DNA of 18,227 bases from JAYWGN01 sp043778255 (GCA_043778255.1 JAYWGN010000050.1:1-18227), one strand, 5' to 3'. Positions 1 through 7,534 are shown, counted from the stretch's first letter. The notes: generated by a model not told the origin, from the sequence alone. Made by a program: numbers and translations.

Positions 1-1
1 C

Positions 2-307
2 ATGTCACAACGAATAAGAATAAAACTACAATCCTACGACCATAACTTGGTTGATAAATCTGCCGATAAAATCGTAAAAACTGTACGTAGTACAGGTGCA
101 GTAGTTACTGGTCCTATTCCATTGCCTACACACAAACGAATATTTACGGTGTTAAAGTCACCACACGTTAACAAAAAGGCACGGGAGCAGTTTCAATTGT
201 GTACACACAAACGATTAATGGATATATACACTTCTTCGTCACGTACAGTAGATGCATTATCTAAGTTAGATTTGCCATCGGGTGTTGAAGTAGAAATAAA
301 AGCATAA
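2..307 (+). CDS. rpsJ: 30S ribosomal protein S10
   Basis: S10 binds the head of the 30S subunit and, in other bacteria, also joins NusB and NusG in antitermination. The 101-residue product has normal S10 length, with the family signatures SQRIRIKLQSYDHNLVD at the start and GPIPLPTHKR near residues 38-47. The ATG lies one base inside the window edge and the protein matches the family from residue 1, so the gene looks complete. It is the first gene of the S10-spc order, and a 301-bp non-coding spacer separates it from rplC, far longer than most spacers in this cluster. Confidence 0.97.
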   Translation: MSQRIRIKLQSYDHNLVDKSADKIVKTVRSTGAVVTGPIPLPTHKRIFTVLKSPHVNKKAREQFQLCTHKRLMDIYTSSSRTVDALSKLDLPSGVEVEIKA

Positions 308-608
308 CAAATACTATAATTGCTAAGGCATTTTTAGTTTAGGTCTTAATATAATAATCATCTCTCAACTAGTACTCAACTACTACAAAAGAGCGCTGAA
401 CAAAGAAAACAAAATTCCCCAACTACCTACAAAGTAGTTAGGGTTAAAATATGAACTGGCCCTTCGAGGTTAGTTTACTAATGGTACTTCTAAGGTTTAC
501 AATAATAATAAACCAATACAGAAAAGGTCATTAGCAAACTGGAGATGGATTCTGCTTACAACAATTAGCCGAAGTCTCTTTACCACTTGGGCAACAAACA
601 AAAGTAAA
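308..608 (+). promoter_or_regulatory. structured rpsJ-rplC spacer, candidate cis-regulatory RNA
   Basis: This 301-bp gap has no credible gene. By eye it can fold as RNA. A hairpin at 417-443 pairs CCC and AACTAC (421-426) with GTAGTT (434-439) and GGG, with one C-A mismatch and a 7-nt loop. A longer stem pairs 471-485 with 527-541; its core AGTTTACTAATG (472-483) against CATTAGCAAACT (529-540) gives 11 of 12 Watson-Crick pairs, flanked by G-U pairs. Nested inside it is the hairpin GGTTTA (494-499) / TAAACC (509-514). No oligo-U tract follows, so it is not a simple terminator. Autoregulation by a ribosomal protein is an inference from position only; I do not recognise an Rfam family. Confidence 0.45.
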
Positions 609-1226
609 ATGAAAGGACTTATTGGTAAAAAATTAGGAATGACCAGTGTGTTTGACACCAATGGTAAGCAAGTTGCCTGTACTATTATAGAAGCAGGTCC
701 TTGTACAGTTTCTCAAGTTAAATCTACCGAGGTAGATGGCTACACTGCACTTCAGTTAGCCTTTGGCGACAAAGCCGAAAAACGTGCTATTAAAGCCGAA
801 AAAGGACACTTTGCAAAAGCACAAGCTAGTCCAAAAAAATACATCAAAGAATTTAGAAATTACAGTTTAGAAAAAGCATTAGGCGAACTAATAACCTGCG
901 AAATATTTGAAGAAGGCGACAAAGTAGAAGTTGTTGGTACTTCTAAAGGTAAGGGTTTTCAAGGTGTAGTTAAGCGTCATGGCTTTAGTGGAGTTGGTCA
1001 GCAATCTCACGGTCAGCATGATCGTCAAAGAGCACCAGGTTCATTAGGTAACTCATCAAGTGCAGCCCGTGTATTTAAAGGTATGCGTATGGCTGGCCGT
1101 ATGGGTGGCGATAGGGTTAAAACAAAAGGCTTGAAAGTAGTAAAAGTTTTTGCCGACAAAAATTATATATTAGTAAGTGGCTGTGTGCCAGGTCATAACG
1201 GCTCTATAGTTTATATTCAAAAGTAA
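609..1226 (+). CDS. rplC: 50S ribosomal protein L3
   Basis: L3 is an early-assembly 23S rRNA-binding protein whose long loop reaches toward the peptidyl-transferase centre. The 205-residue length is typical. The N-terminal GLIGKKLGMTSVF (residues 3-15) and the loop GKGFQGVVKRHGF (114-126) followed by SHGQHDRQRAPGS (133-145) are diagnostic. The latter region includes the area of the glutamine methylated in E. coli L3. The start is set by the family N-terminus; the A-rich bases before it (aacaaaagtaaa) contain no Shine-Dalgarno box. Translation may be influenced by the folded spacer upstream. Confidence 0.97.
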   Translation: MKGLIGKKLGMTSVFDTNGKQVACTIIEAGPCTVSQVKSTEVDGYTALQLAFGDKAEKRAIKAEKGHFAKAQASPKKYIKEFRNYSLEKALGELITCEIFEEGDKVEVVGTSKGKGFQGVVKRHGFSGVGQQSHGQHDRQRAPGSLGNSSSAARVFKGMRMAGRMGGDRVKTKGLKVVKVFADKNYILVSGCVPGHNGSIVYIQK

Positions 1227-1247
1227 AAAACCGATAGTTAGTTAAAC

Positions 1248-1283
1248 CATTATCAAATTATCAAATTATCGAATTATCAAATT
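1248..1283 (+). repeat. period-8 AT-rich tandem repeat, four units
   Basis: In the rplC-rplD spacer, four consecutive octamers run CATTATCA, AATTATCA, AATTATCG, AATTATCA (1248-1279), then decay into AATTTT. They fit the consensus MATTAKCA. The same octamer family occurs before rplX and after map. No coding potential is seen and the function is unknown. Confidence 0.7.
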
Positions 1284-1290
1284 TTGTAAC

Positions 1291-1923
1291 ATGCAAATAG
1301 ACGTATTAAATAAAGAAGGAAAAAGTACAGGACGTACCGTTGATTTACCCGAAAGTATATTTGGTATTACACCAAACGATCACGTTATATACCTAGCCGT
1401 AAAGCAATATTTGGCTGCACAACGTCAGGGTACTAATAAAGTAAAAACACGGGCAGAAGTAAAAGGCTCATCAAAAAAATTAGTAAAGCAAAAAGGTACT
1501 GGTGGAGCTCGTAAGGGTAATTTGCGAAGTCCAATATACAAAGGTGGTGGTACTATATTTGGGCCAAAGCCACGAGATTATAGTTTCAAACTTAACCGTA
1601 AGGTTAAAGATTTAGCCAAAGTAAGTGCATTAACCTACAAAGCTAAAGAAAACGCTATAGTTATATTGGAAGATTTAAACTTTGATGCACCAAAAACTTC
1701 ACAATTTACAAGTGTATTAAAAAGCTTAAAAATTGATGGTAAAAAAACATTATTTGTAGTATCAGAAAGAAACGACAATGTATATTTATCGTTAAGAAAT
1801 TTATACAATGTACAAAGTACACAACTAGTTGATATCAATACTTATGACATTTTAAATGCCGATGTAATGGTACTAACTGAGAAAGCAGCCAACTCTTTTA
1901 ACGAAGAAAAAGCAGAAGCATAA
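1291..1923 (+). CDS. rplD: 50S ribosomal protein L4
   Basis: L4 binds 23S rRNA and lines the peptide exit tunnel; in enterobacteria it also represses the S10 operon. The 210-residue protein has the usual alpha/beta fold sequence plus the basic tunnel extension at about residues 45-98, with GTGGARKGNLRSP (69-81) and GPKPRDY (91-97). The N-terminus MQIDVLNKEGK matches the family, supporting this ATG. The period-8 repeat ends just upstream. A 30-nt gap leads to rplW. An L4 target in the rpsJ-rplC spacer is possible but not shown. Confidence 0.97.
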   Translation: MQIDVLNKEGKSTGRTVDLPESIFGITPNDHVIYLAVKQYLAAQRQGTNKVKTRAEVKGSSKKLVKQKGTGGARKGNLRSPIYKGGGTIFGPKPRDYSFKLNRKVKDLAKVSALTYKAKENAIVILEDLNFDAPKTSQFTSVLKSLKIDGKKTLFVVSERNDNVYLSLRNLYNVQSTQLVDINTYDILNADVMVLTEKAANSFNEEKAEA

Positions 1924-1953
1924 TTTAATAAAAATTTAGAAAACCGAACGGTT

Positions 1954-2250
1954 ATGAAACTTAACGACGTATTACAAAGACCAATAGTTACTGAAAAATC
2001 AAATGCACAAACTACAAAGTTTAACAGGTATGCATTTAGAGTAGATAAAAAAGCTAATAAATTAGAAATAAAAAAAGCAATTGAATCATTTTATAACGTA
2101 ACCGTTAAAGATGTAAACACTGCAACAATGCCAGGAAAAAATAAAAGCCGCTACACCAAAGGTGGATTTATTACAGGTAAAAAGCCCTCATACAAAAAAG
2201 CATTTGTAACACTTAATGATGGCGAAGCAATTGATTTATATTCTTACTAA
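1954..2250 (+). CDS. rplW: 50S ribosomal protein L23
   Basis: L23 sits at the tunnel exit and is the docking point for trigger factor and SRP in bacteria. The 98-residue length is normal. The N-terminal RPIVTEKSNAQ (residues 9-19), the central KKANKLEIKKAIESFYNV and the following VNTATMPGK are family signatures. The ATG directly precedes the conserved beginning. The gene lies between rplD and rplB as in the standard S10 order, with no unusual features. Confidence 0.96.
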   Translation: MKLNDVLQRPIVTEKSNAQTTKFNRYAFRVDKKANKLEIKKAIESFYNVTVKDVNTATMPGKNKSRYTKGGFITGKKPSYKKAFVTLNDGEAIDLYSY

Positions 2251-2315
2251 TTAGAATAACAACATAAAAAAATTATAGCAAACAGAGCTGATAAATCTGT
2301 AAAATTAAATATACA

Positions 2316-3155
2316 ATGGCATTAAAAAAATATAAACCAGTAACGGCTGGTACCAGATGGAGAATAGGTAACGCCTATGCCGAAATAACTACTAACGAAC
2401 CCGAAAAAAGTTTGTTAGAAAAACAATCTAAAACTGGTGGACGTAACTTCCAAGGTCGCAGAAGTATGCGTTATATTGGTGGTGGTAACAGGCAGCATTA
2501 CCGTATTATCGATTTTAAAAGAAACAAAGTAGGCATTGAAGCAAAAGTAGCAAGTATTGAGTACGATCCAAACCGTACAGCATTTATAGCATTATTGCAT
2601 TACATTGATGGTGAAAAACGTTATATTATAGCTCCACAAGGTTTGCAAGTTGGTGCTACCGTTATAAGTGGCGACAGTGCAGCACCCGAATTAGGCAATG
2701 CATTGCAAATGAAAAATATGCCATTAGGTACAAACGTTCATAATATTGAAATGCAACCTGGTCAAGGTGGTAAGTTAGTACGTAGTGCTGGTACAAGTGC
2801 TCAGTTAAGCAACAAAGAAGAAAAGTATGCTATACTCAAAATGCCAAGTGGTGAGTTAAGAAAACTATTAATCAATTGTTATGCTACAGTTGGTGTAGTA
2901 AGTAACAGCGACCATAGTTTGGAGCAAGCAGGTAAGGCAGGTGTTAACCGTTGGAAAGGTATTAAGCCTCGTACAAGAGGTGTAGCCATGAACCCGGTAG
3001 ATCACCCAATGGGTGGTGGTGAAGGTCGTTCATCTGGCGGACATCCACGTAGCCGTACTGGTAAGTATGCTAAAGGCTTAAAAACTAGAAAGCACAAAGG
3101 AAGCGATAAGTTGATTATTCAAACTCGTAAAGGTGTAAAACCAAGTAAAAAATAA
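2316..3155 (+). CDS. rplB: 50S ribosomal protein L2
   Basis: L2 is a primary 23S rRNA-binding protein needed for subunit association and for peptidyl-transferase centre structure. The 279-residue protein has the OB-fold and SH3-like halves of the family. The C-terminal loop reads RGVAMNPVDHPMGGGEGR (221-238). The histidine equivalent to E. coli His229 (VDH, here His230) is present. The next family position, often His, is Met (HPM), which I believe is common in Bacteroidota. The tail GGHPRSRTGKYAKGLKTRKH is also typical. It is followed after 37 nt by rpsS. Confidence 0.98.
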   Translation: MALKKYKPVTAGTRWRIGNAYAEITTNEPEKSLLEKQSKTGGRNFQGRRSMRYIGGGNRQHYRIIDFKRNKVGIEAKVASIEYDPNRTAFIALLHYIDGEKRYIIAPQGLQVGATVISGDSAAPELGNALQMKNMPLGTNVHNIEMQPGQGGKLVRSAGTSAQLSNKEEKYAILKMPSGELRKLLINCYATVGVVSNSDHSLEQAGKAGVNRWKGIKPRTRGVAMNPVDHPMGGGEGRSSGGHPRSRTGKYAKGLKTRKHKGSDKLIIQTRKGVKPSKK

Positions 3156-3192
3156 TTACCATTTTAAATAAAATAATAAATTATAAATCACA

Positions 3193-3456
3193 ATGGCTCG
3201 TTCAATAAAAAAAGGTCCTTACGTTGATGCAAAATTGGAGACTAAAGTAACAAAAATGAATGATGGTCCTAAAAAGACAGTAATCAAAACTTGGAGTCGT
3301 CGTTCTACAATAACCCCCGATTTTGTTGGTCATACGTTTGCAGTACACAATGGCAATAAGTTTATACCAGTATATGTTACAGAATTTATGGTAGGGCACA
3401 AGCTAGGCGAATTTGCTCCTACTCGTAACTTTAGAGGTCATGCAAATAAAAAATAA
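3193..3456 (+). CDS. rpsS: 30S ribosomal protein S19
   Basis: S19 lies in the 30S head next to S13 and touches the A-site finger region. The 87-residue product has the starting MARSIKKGPYVD and the closing signature GHKLGEFAPTRNFRGH (68-83), both diagnostic. Length is within one or two residues of the family norm. It sits 34 nt before rplV in conserved order. Confidence 0.97.
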   Translation: MARSIKKGPYVDAKLETKVTKMNDGPKKTVIKTWSRRSTITPDFVGHTFAVHNGNKFIPVYVTEFMVGHKLGEFAPTRNFRGHANKK

Positions 3457-3490
3457 GTAAGCACAATTTTAACATAAGAAATTAAAAAAA

Positions 3491-3832
3491 ATGGAAGCAA
3501 TAGCGAAATTAAAAAACTACCCAACATCACCTCGAAAGATGCGATTATTGGCCGATTATATTAGAGGTAAAAGAGTTGACTGGGCTTTATCTAGCTTACA
3601 GCATCACCCACAACATTCTTCTACACCATTATCTGTACTATTATTATCAGCTGTTAATAATTGGAAAGCCAAAAATGAAGGTAGCGATGAAAGTAACTTA
3701 GTTGTAAAAACAATATTTGTAGATGGTGGACGTATGCTTAAAAGAATGCGACCAGCACCACAAGGTAGAGGTTACAGGGTTCGTAAACGTAGTAATCACG
3801 TTACTATAATTGTTGACGAAAGTATATTGTAA
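3491..3832 (+). CDS. rplV: 50S ribosomal protein L22
   Basis: L22 folds around all six 23S domains and its beta-hairpin lines the exit tunnel, where macrolide-resistance changes arise. The 113-residue protein contains SPRKMRLLADYIRGK (13-27) and the tunnel hairpin GGRMLKRMRPAPQGRGYRVRKR (79-100; quoted ends only matter for identity). The ATG follows an A-rich run (aaattaaaaaaa) without a Shine-Dalgarno box. A 118-bp AT-rich spacer separates it from rpsC. Confidence 0.96.
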   Translation: MEAIAKLKNYPTSPRKMRLLADYIRGKRVDWALSSLQHHPQHSSTPLSVLLLSAVNNWKAKNEGSDESNLVVKTIFVDGGRMLKRMRPAPQGRGYRVRKRSNHVTIIVDESIL

Positions 3833-3841
3833 ATAAAGTAA

Positions 3842-3875
3842 GAGAAAATTTGAAAAGAAATTCTCAATATTTTTA
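3842..3875 (+). other. weak AT-rich hairpin in the rplV-rpsC spacer
   Basis: GAGAA (3842-3846) can pair with TTCTC (3861-3865), with further A-T pairs possible inside, and is followed by AATATTTTTAAT. It resembles a weak terminator or attenuator but the stem is short and AT-rich. The remaining spacer up to 3950 shows nothing else that I can support. Confidence 0.25.
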
Positions 3876-3950
3876 ATAAAAAAAGAACATATTTAATTTG
3901 AAATATCTACAACGGTAATTCAAGTTTTCAAAATTTAGAAATTTAAAATT

Positions 3951-4751
3951 ATGGGTCAAAAAACAAATCCGATTGGTAACAGACTAGGCATTATACGTGG
4001 TTGGGAGTCTAATTGGTATGCTAGTAAAAATGATTTTGCTAAAAAATTAATTGAAGATCATAAAATTAGAACTTATTTATTAGCCCGTATCAACAAAGGT
4101 GGAATTGCCCGTATTGTAATAGAAAGAACATTAAATAAATTAATTATAACCATACACACATCTAAGCCAGGTATTATAATTGGTAAGGGTGGAGGAGAGG
4201 TGGATAGAATAAAAGAAGAATTAAAAAAACTTACAGGTAATGCTGATGTTCAAATTAATATATTAGAAATTCGTCGCCCTGAGTTAGATGCAGCAATTGT
4301 TGCCGATACTATTGCCCGACAAATTGAAAATCGTATTAATTACAAAAGAGCTATAAAATTAGCAATTGCCTCTTCACTTAGGATGGGTGCCGAAGGTATA
4401 AAAGTAAAAGTAGGTGGCCGATTAGGTGGTGCGGAAATAGCACGAAGCGAAGAAATAAAACAAGGTCGTACTCCATTGCATACATTTAGGATGGATATTG
4501 ATTATGCTAGCATATTTGCATTAACAGTATATGGCAAAATAGGTATAAAAGTATGGATTTGTAAAGGTGAAGTATTAGCAAAACGTGACCTTAACCCTAA
4601 TATAATAGCCGGAGCAAAAGAAGGACCAATGGGCGAAAGAAGAGAAGAACGTAGAGATGATCGTCGTGGCGGTGGCGGACGAGACGATAGGCGTGGTGGT
4701 GGCGGTGGTGCTAACCGTGGTGGCGGTAGAGGTGGCGAGAGAAGAAACTAA
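3951..4751 (+). CDS. rpsC: 30S ribosomal protein S3 with RG-rich C-terminal tail
   Basis: S3 forms part of the mRNA entry channel of the 30S subunit and has helicase-associated basic residues. The protein begins MGQKTNPIGNRLGI and carries a KH domain with the GXXG loop GKGG at residues 78-81, then the C-terminal S3 domain with VGGRLGGAEIARSE. The conserved fold ends near residue 224. Residues 225-266 are a low-complexity tail of Arg, Gly, Asp and Glu (RREERRDDRR, then Gly runs), coded by imperfect repeats of GATGATCGTCGTGGCGGTGG type at 4623-4748. It makes the protein about 30 residues longer than E. coli S3. Such tails occur in other Bacteroidota as far as I recall; the role is unknown. Confidence 0.96.
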   Translation: MGQKTNPIGNRLGIIRGWESNWYASKNDFAKKLIEDHKIRTYLLARINKGGIARIVIERTLNKLIITIHTSKPGIIIGKGGGEVDRIKEELKKLTGNADVQINILEIRRPELDAAIVADTIARQIENRINYKRAIKLAIASSLRMGAEGIKVKVGGRLGGAEIARSEEIKQGRTPLHTFRMDIDYASIFALTVYGKIGIKVWICKGEVLAKRDLNPNIIAGAKEGPMGERREERRDDRRGGGGRDDRRGGGGGANRGGGRGGERRN

Positions 4752-4818
4752 TTAATAAATAAAATTGAATTTATTATTACAACTGTACTAACAAATTCGT
4801 AAATCATAAGTAAATATA

Positions 4819-5241
4819 ATGTTATCACCAAAAAGAACGAAACACAGAAAAGCCCAAAAAGGCAGAATACGTGAAGTTGCAAAAAGAGGAACATCCATAT
4901 CTTTTGGTCAGTTTGGATTAAAAGCACAAGAACCAATATGGTTAACTAGCCGACAAATAGAGGCTGCACGACAAGCCATGACTCGTAATATGAAAAGAGA
5001 AGGTAACGTATGGATTAGAGTATTCCCCGACAAACCAATTACACGTAAACCAGCCGAAGTAAGAATGGGTAAAGGTAAAGGTTCGTTAGACCATTGGGCT
5101 GCAGTAGTAGAACCCGGTAGAATTATATTTGAATGCGATGGCGTATCAATGGAAGTAGCAAAAGCATCAATGGATTTGGCTGCACAAAAATTACCAATTA
5201 AAACAAAATTTGTAATACGAAGAGACGTAGCTACAGCTTAA
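4819..5241 (+). CDS. rplP: 50S ribosomal protein L16
   Basis: L16 binds near the A-site and helps place tRNA and 5S rRNA contacts. The 140-residue protein has MLSPKRTKHRKAQKGR at the start, an AARQAMTRNMKR helix (49-60) and RMGKGKGSLDHW (82-93), the loop that reaches toward the peptidyl-transferase centre. Length and start agree with the family. It begins 67 nt after rpsC and is 35 nt ahead of rpmC. Confidence 0.97.
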   Translation: MLSPKRTKHRKAQKGRIREVAKRGTSISFGQFGLKAQEPIWLTSRQIEAARQAMTRNMKREGNVWIRVFPDKPITRKPAEVRMGKGKGSLDHWAAVVEPGRIIFECDGVSMEVAKASMDLAAQKLPIKTKFVIRRDVATA

Positions 5242-5276
5242 TAAATTATAATACAGTACAAACTGAAAAACATATT

Positions 5277-5486
5277 ATGGCGAACAAAACAGAATTTTTA
5301 AACAGTATAAAAGAAATGACTATTGAAGCTCTAGAAGCTAGAATAGCAGACGATGAAATGAGGTACAAAAAGTTGAAATTTGCACATGCAGTTACACCTT
5401 TAGAAAACCCACAAACTATTAAGGCAATGCGTAGAGATATTGCTCGATTAAAAACAGAATTAACAAAAAGGCAATTAAGTGCTTAA
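5277..5486 (+). CDS. rpmC: 50S ribosomal protein L29
   Basis: L29 is a small two-helix protein beside L23 at the tunnel exit. The 69-residue product has the paired-helix pattern with KFAHAVTPLENPQTIKAMRR (34-53) and the terminal ARLKTELTKRQLSA. The family core is about 60-70 residues, so length is normal. Its place between rplP and rpsQ is diagnostic for a protein this short. Confidence 0.95.
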   Translation: MANKTEFLNSIKEMTIEALEARIADDEMRYKKLKFAHAVTPLENPQTIKAMRRDIARLKTELTKRQLSA

Positions 5487-5503
5487 TTGTAAAATAAATT
5501 AAA

Positions 5504-5761
5504 ATGTTAGATAGAAATTTAAGAAAAACAAGAACTGGTGTAGTTACTAGTAACAAAATGGAAAAGTCCATAGTAGTTGCTATTGAAAGAAAAGTAAAGC
5601 ACCCTATTTACGGTAAGTTCCTTAAAAAAACTACCAAACTACATGCTCATGACGAAAAAAATGAGTGCAGTGAAGGTGATGTAGTTAAAATAATGGAAAC
5701 AAGACCACTAAGCAAAACAAAACGTTGGAGACTTGTAGAAGTAGTAGAAAAAGTAAAATAG
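5504..5761 (+). CDS. rpsQ: 30S ribosomal protein S17
   Basis: S17 is an OB-fold 16S rRNA-binding protein needed early in 30S assembly. The 85-residue protein contains RKTRTGVVTSNKMEKSIVV (6-24), the KHPIYGKFLKKTTK strand-loop and the closing ETRPLSKTKRWRLVEVVEK, all typical of S17. It starts 17 nt after rpmC, close enough for coupled translation. Confidence 0.97.
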   Translation: MLDRNLRKTRTGVVTSNKMEKSIVVAIERKVKHPIYGKFLKKTTKLHAHDEKNECSEGDVVKIMETRPLSKTKRWRLVEVVEKVK

Positions 5762-5812
5762 TATGAAGTACTCAATAATTTAATTATTGCTTGTACCCCA
5801 AAAAATAATAAT

Positions 5813-6181
5813 ATGATACAACAAGAAAGTAGGTTAATGGTAGCCGATAATAGCGGAGCAAAAGAGGTACTTTGTATAAGAGTGTTAGGAAACAGCGGAC
5901 AAGATTATGCTAGAATTGGTGACAAAATTGTAGTAACCGTAAAGCATTCAATACCAGCTGGAGGTGTAAAGAAAGGTACAATAAGTAAAGCTGTTATAGT
6001 ACGAACTAAAAATAAATTACGTCGTAAGGACGGTTCATACATACGATTTGATGATAATGCAGTAGTATTATTAAACAACTCAGACGAACCAAGAGGTACA
6101 CGTATATTTGGCCCAGTGGCCAGAGAGTTAAGAGACAAAGGATACATGAAAATAATTTCATTAGCACCAGAGGTGTTATAA
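5813..6181 (+). CDS. rplN: 50S ribosomal protein L14
   Basis: L14 lies at the subunit interface and contacts 16S helix 14; it is also the docking site of silencing factor RsfS. The 122-residue length is exactly that usual for the family. It starts MIQQESRLMVADNSGAKEV and ends with GTRIFGPVARELRDKGYMKI, both highly conserved. The spacer downstream carries the second set of period-8 repeats. Confidence 0.98.
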   Translation: MIQQESRLMVADNSGAKEVLCIRVLGNSGQDYARIGDKIVVTVKHSIPAGGVKKGTISKAVIVRTKNKLRRKDGSYIRFDDNAVVLLNNSDEPRGTRIFGPVARELRDKGYMKIISLAPEVL

Positions 6182-6183
6182 AA

Positions 6184-6215
6184 ATTAGCTAATGGGCTAA
6201 TTAGCTAATAGGCTA
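6184..6215 (+). repeat. two 16-bp tandem units containing palindrome ATTAGCTAAT
   Basis: ATTAGCTAATGGGCTA (6184-6199) is followed directly by ATTAGCTAATAGGCTA (6200-6215), differing at one base. Each contains the 10-bp palindrome ATTAGCTAAT, and each 16-mer is two octamers in the same phase as the other period-8 repeats. It begins 3 nt after the rplN stop codon. Confidence 0.65.
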
Positions 6216-6264
6216 GTGTAGTTCTATTGAAATAAAAAGATAATGAGAAATGTATTAATGCGAT

Positions 6265-6304
6265 TTATAGCAAATTAACACATCATCGAATTAGCAAATT
6301 AATT
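6265..6304 (+). repeat. period-8 AT-rich repeat upstream of rplX
   Basis: Five octamers in phase read TTATAGCA, AATTAACA, CATCATCG, AATTAGCA, AATTAATT, ending 4 nt before the rplX ATG. They belong to the family seen at 1248 and 12718 but are more degenerate. No function is known. Confidence 0.5.
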
Positions 6305-6308
6305 AAAA

Positions 6309-6647
6309 ATGAGTACAAGATTTAAAACAAAGTTCAAAATTAAAAAAGGCGATTCAGTAGTTATAATTACTGGCGACGATAAAGATTTGAAAAAGCCTAG
6401 AACTGTATTACAAGTATTAACCGAAAAGGGTAAAGTAATAGTAGAAGGTGCTAACATAATGACAAAGCACACTAAACCAACGGCTCAAAATACCAAAGGT
6501 GGTATTGTAAAAATAGAAGCTCCAATGCAAATGAGTAATGTAATGCTATGGGATGCCAAAGCTGGTGCAGGTTCTAAAGTTAAAAGAACAAGAGTTGATG
6601 GTAAATTGGTAAGAGTATTTAAAAAATCAGGCGAAGCCGTAAAATAA
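6309..6647 (+). CDS. rplX: 50S ribosomal protein L24
   Basis: L24 starts 50S assembly at the 5' end of 23S rRNA. The 112-residue protein has a KOW motif at about residues 10-40 (IKKGDSVVIITGDDKDLKKP, then VLQVLTEKGKVIVEGAN) and the usual KHTKPTAQNTKGGIVKIEAPM segment. The start is fixed by the RFKTKFKIKKGD beginning. Eight nt separate its stop codon from rplE, suggesting translational coupling. Confidence 0.97.
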   Translation: MSTRFKTKFKIKKGDSVVIITGDDKDLKKPRTVLQVLTEKGKVIVEGANIMTKHTKPTAQNTKGGIVKIEAPMQMSNVMLWDAKAGAGSKVKRTRVDGKLVRVFKKSGEAVK

Positions 6648-6655
6648 AATAGAAG

Positions 6656-7225
6656 ATGAGTACTACAAAATATATTCCAAGGTTAGCAACCAAATACAAG
6701 CAAGAAGTCGTTACTTCTTTAATGAAGAGATTTGCTTACAAATCAGTAATGCAAGTACCAAGGTTAGAAAAAATTTGTATTAACAGAGGTGTTAATGGTG
6801 CAGTTAACGATAAAAAATTAGTTGATATTGCTGTTGAAGAGTTAACAACCATAACTGGTCAAAAAGCTGTTCCTACAATGTCTAAAAAAGACATTTCAAA
6901 CTTTAAGTTACGTAAAAATATGCCAATAGGCACAAGAGTTACACTACGTGGCGAAAGAATGTATGAATTTTTAGATAGGCTAGTTGCTGTATCACTACCA
7001 AGGGTAAGAGACTTTAAAGGTATTAACGATAAAAGCTTTGATGGTAGAGGTAATTACACAATGGGCGTAACGGAGCAAATCATTTTCCCCGAAATTGATA
7101 TTGATAAAGTAAATAAAATAACTGGTTTCGATATTACTTTTGTAACTACAGCATCAACCAACGAAGAAGCTTATGAGTTATTAAAAGAAATGGGAATGCC
7201 ATTTAAAAACGTTAAGAAAGATTAA
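6656..7225 (+). CDS. rplE: 50S ribosomal protein L5
   Basis: L5 binds 5S rRNA and forms bridge B1b with S13. The 189-residue protein has PRLEKICINRGVNGAVNDKK (residues 35-54), KKDISNFKLRKNMPIGTRVTLR (longer segment; MPIGTRVTLR is the key motif) and FPEIDIDKVNKITGFDITFV near the C-terminus. These are family signatures and the length is usual for Bacteroidota. A short purine run (agaag) precedes this ATG, unlike most neighbours, but it also overlaps the tight rplX-rplE junction. Confidence 0.97.
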   Translation: MSTTKYIPRLATKYKQEVVTSLMKRFAYKSVMQVPRLEKICINRGVNGAVNDKKLVDIAVEELTTITGQKAVPTMSKKDISNFKLRKNMPIGTRVTLRGERMYEFLDRLVAVSLPRVRDFKGINDKSFDGRGNYTMGVTEQIIFPEIDIDKVNKITGFDITFVTTASTNEEAYELLKEMGMPFKNVKKD

Positions 7226-7264
7226 TAAACAACATTTACACAAAAAAACTGAAATTAAAATACA

Positions 7265-7534
7265 ATGGCAAAAGAATCAATTAAGGCCAGGCAACGTAAA
7301 AGAGAACGTATTGTAGCACAATACGCCGACAAACGTAAAGCACTTAAAGATGCTGGTGATTATGCAGGTTTGGATAAATTACCCAAAAATGCAAGCCCAG
7401 TAAGGTTAAAGAATAGATGTCAAATTACAGGACGACCTAAAGGTTACGTTCGTTACTTTGGACTATCAAGAGTAATGCTAAGAGAAATGGCATTAAATGG
7501 AAAAATACCAGGGCTTAAAAAGGCAAGTTGGTAA
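7265..7534 (+). CDS. rpsN: 30S ribosomal protein S14 (zinc-independent form)
   Basis: S14 binds the 30S head late in assembly. The 89-residue product is the longer zinc-independent (C-minus) type: it has a single cysteine (Cys52, in RCQITGRPKGYVRYFGLSR) and no CXXC pairs. It ends with the family tail MALNGKIPGLKKASW. The start MAKESIKARQRKRE is standard. Being zinc-independent, it should not need a paralogous replacement in zinc starvation; this is inference from family knowledge. Confidence 0.97.
   Translation: MAKESIKARQRKRERIVAQYADKRKALKDAGDYAGLDKLPKNASPVRLKNRCQITGRPKGYVRYFGLSRVMLREMALNGKIPGLKKASW

Noticed and set aside
315..322. TATAATTG as a -7 promoter box just after rpsJ
   Set aside because: It has one mismatch to TAnnTTTG and no TTG at a suitable distance upstream; chance is likely in AT-rich DNA.
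2979..3036. Met in place of the second His in the L2 VDHPHGGG motif as a functional defect
   Set aside because: The His equivalent to E. coli His229 is intact, and HPM at this position is, to my knowledge, normal in Bacteroidota.
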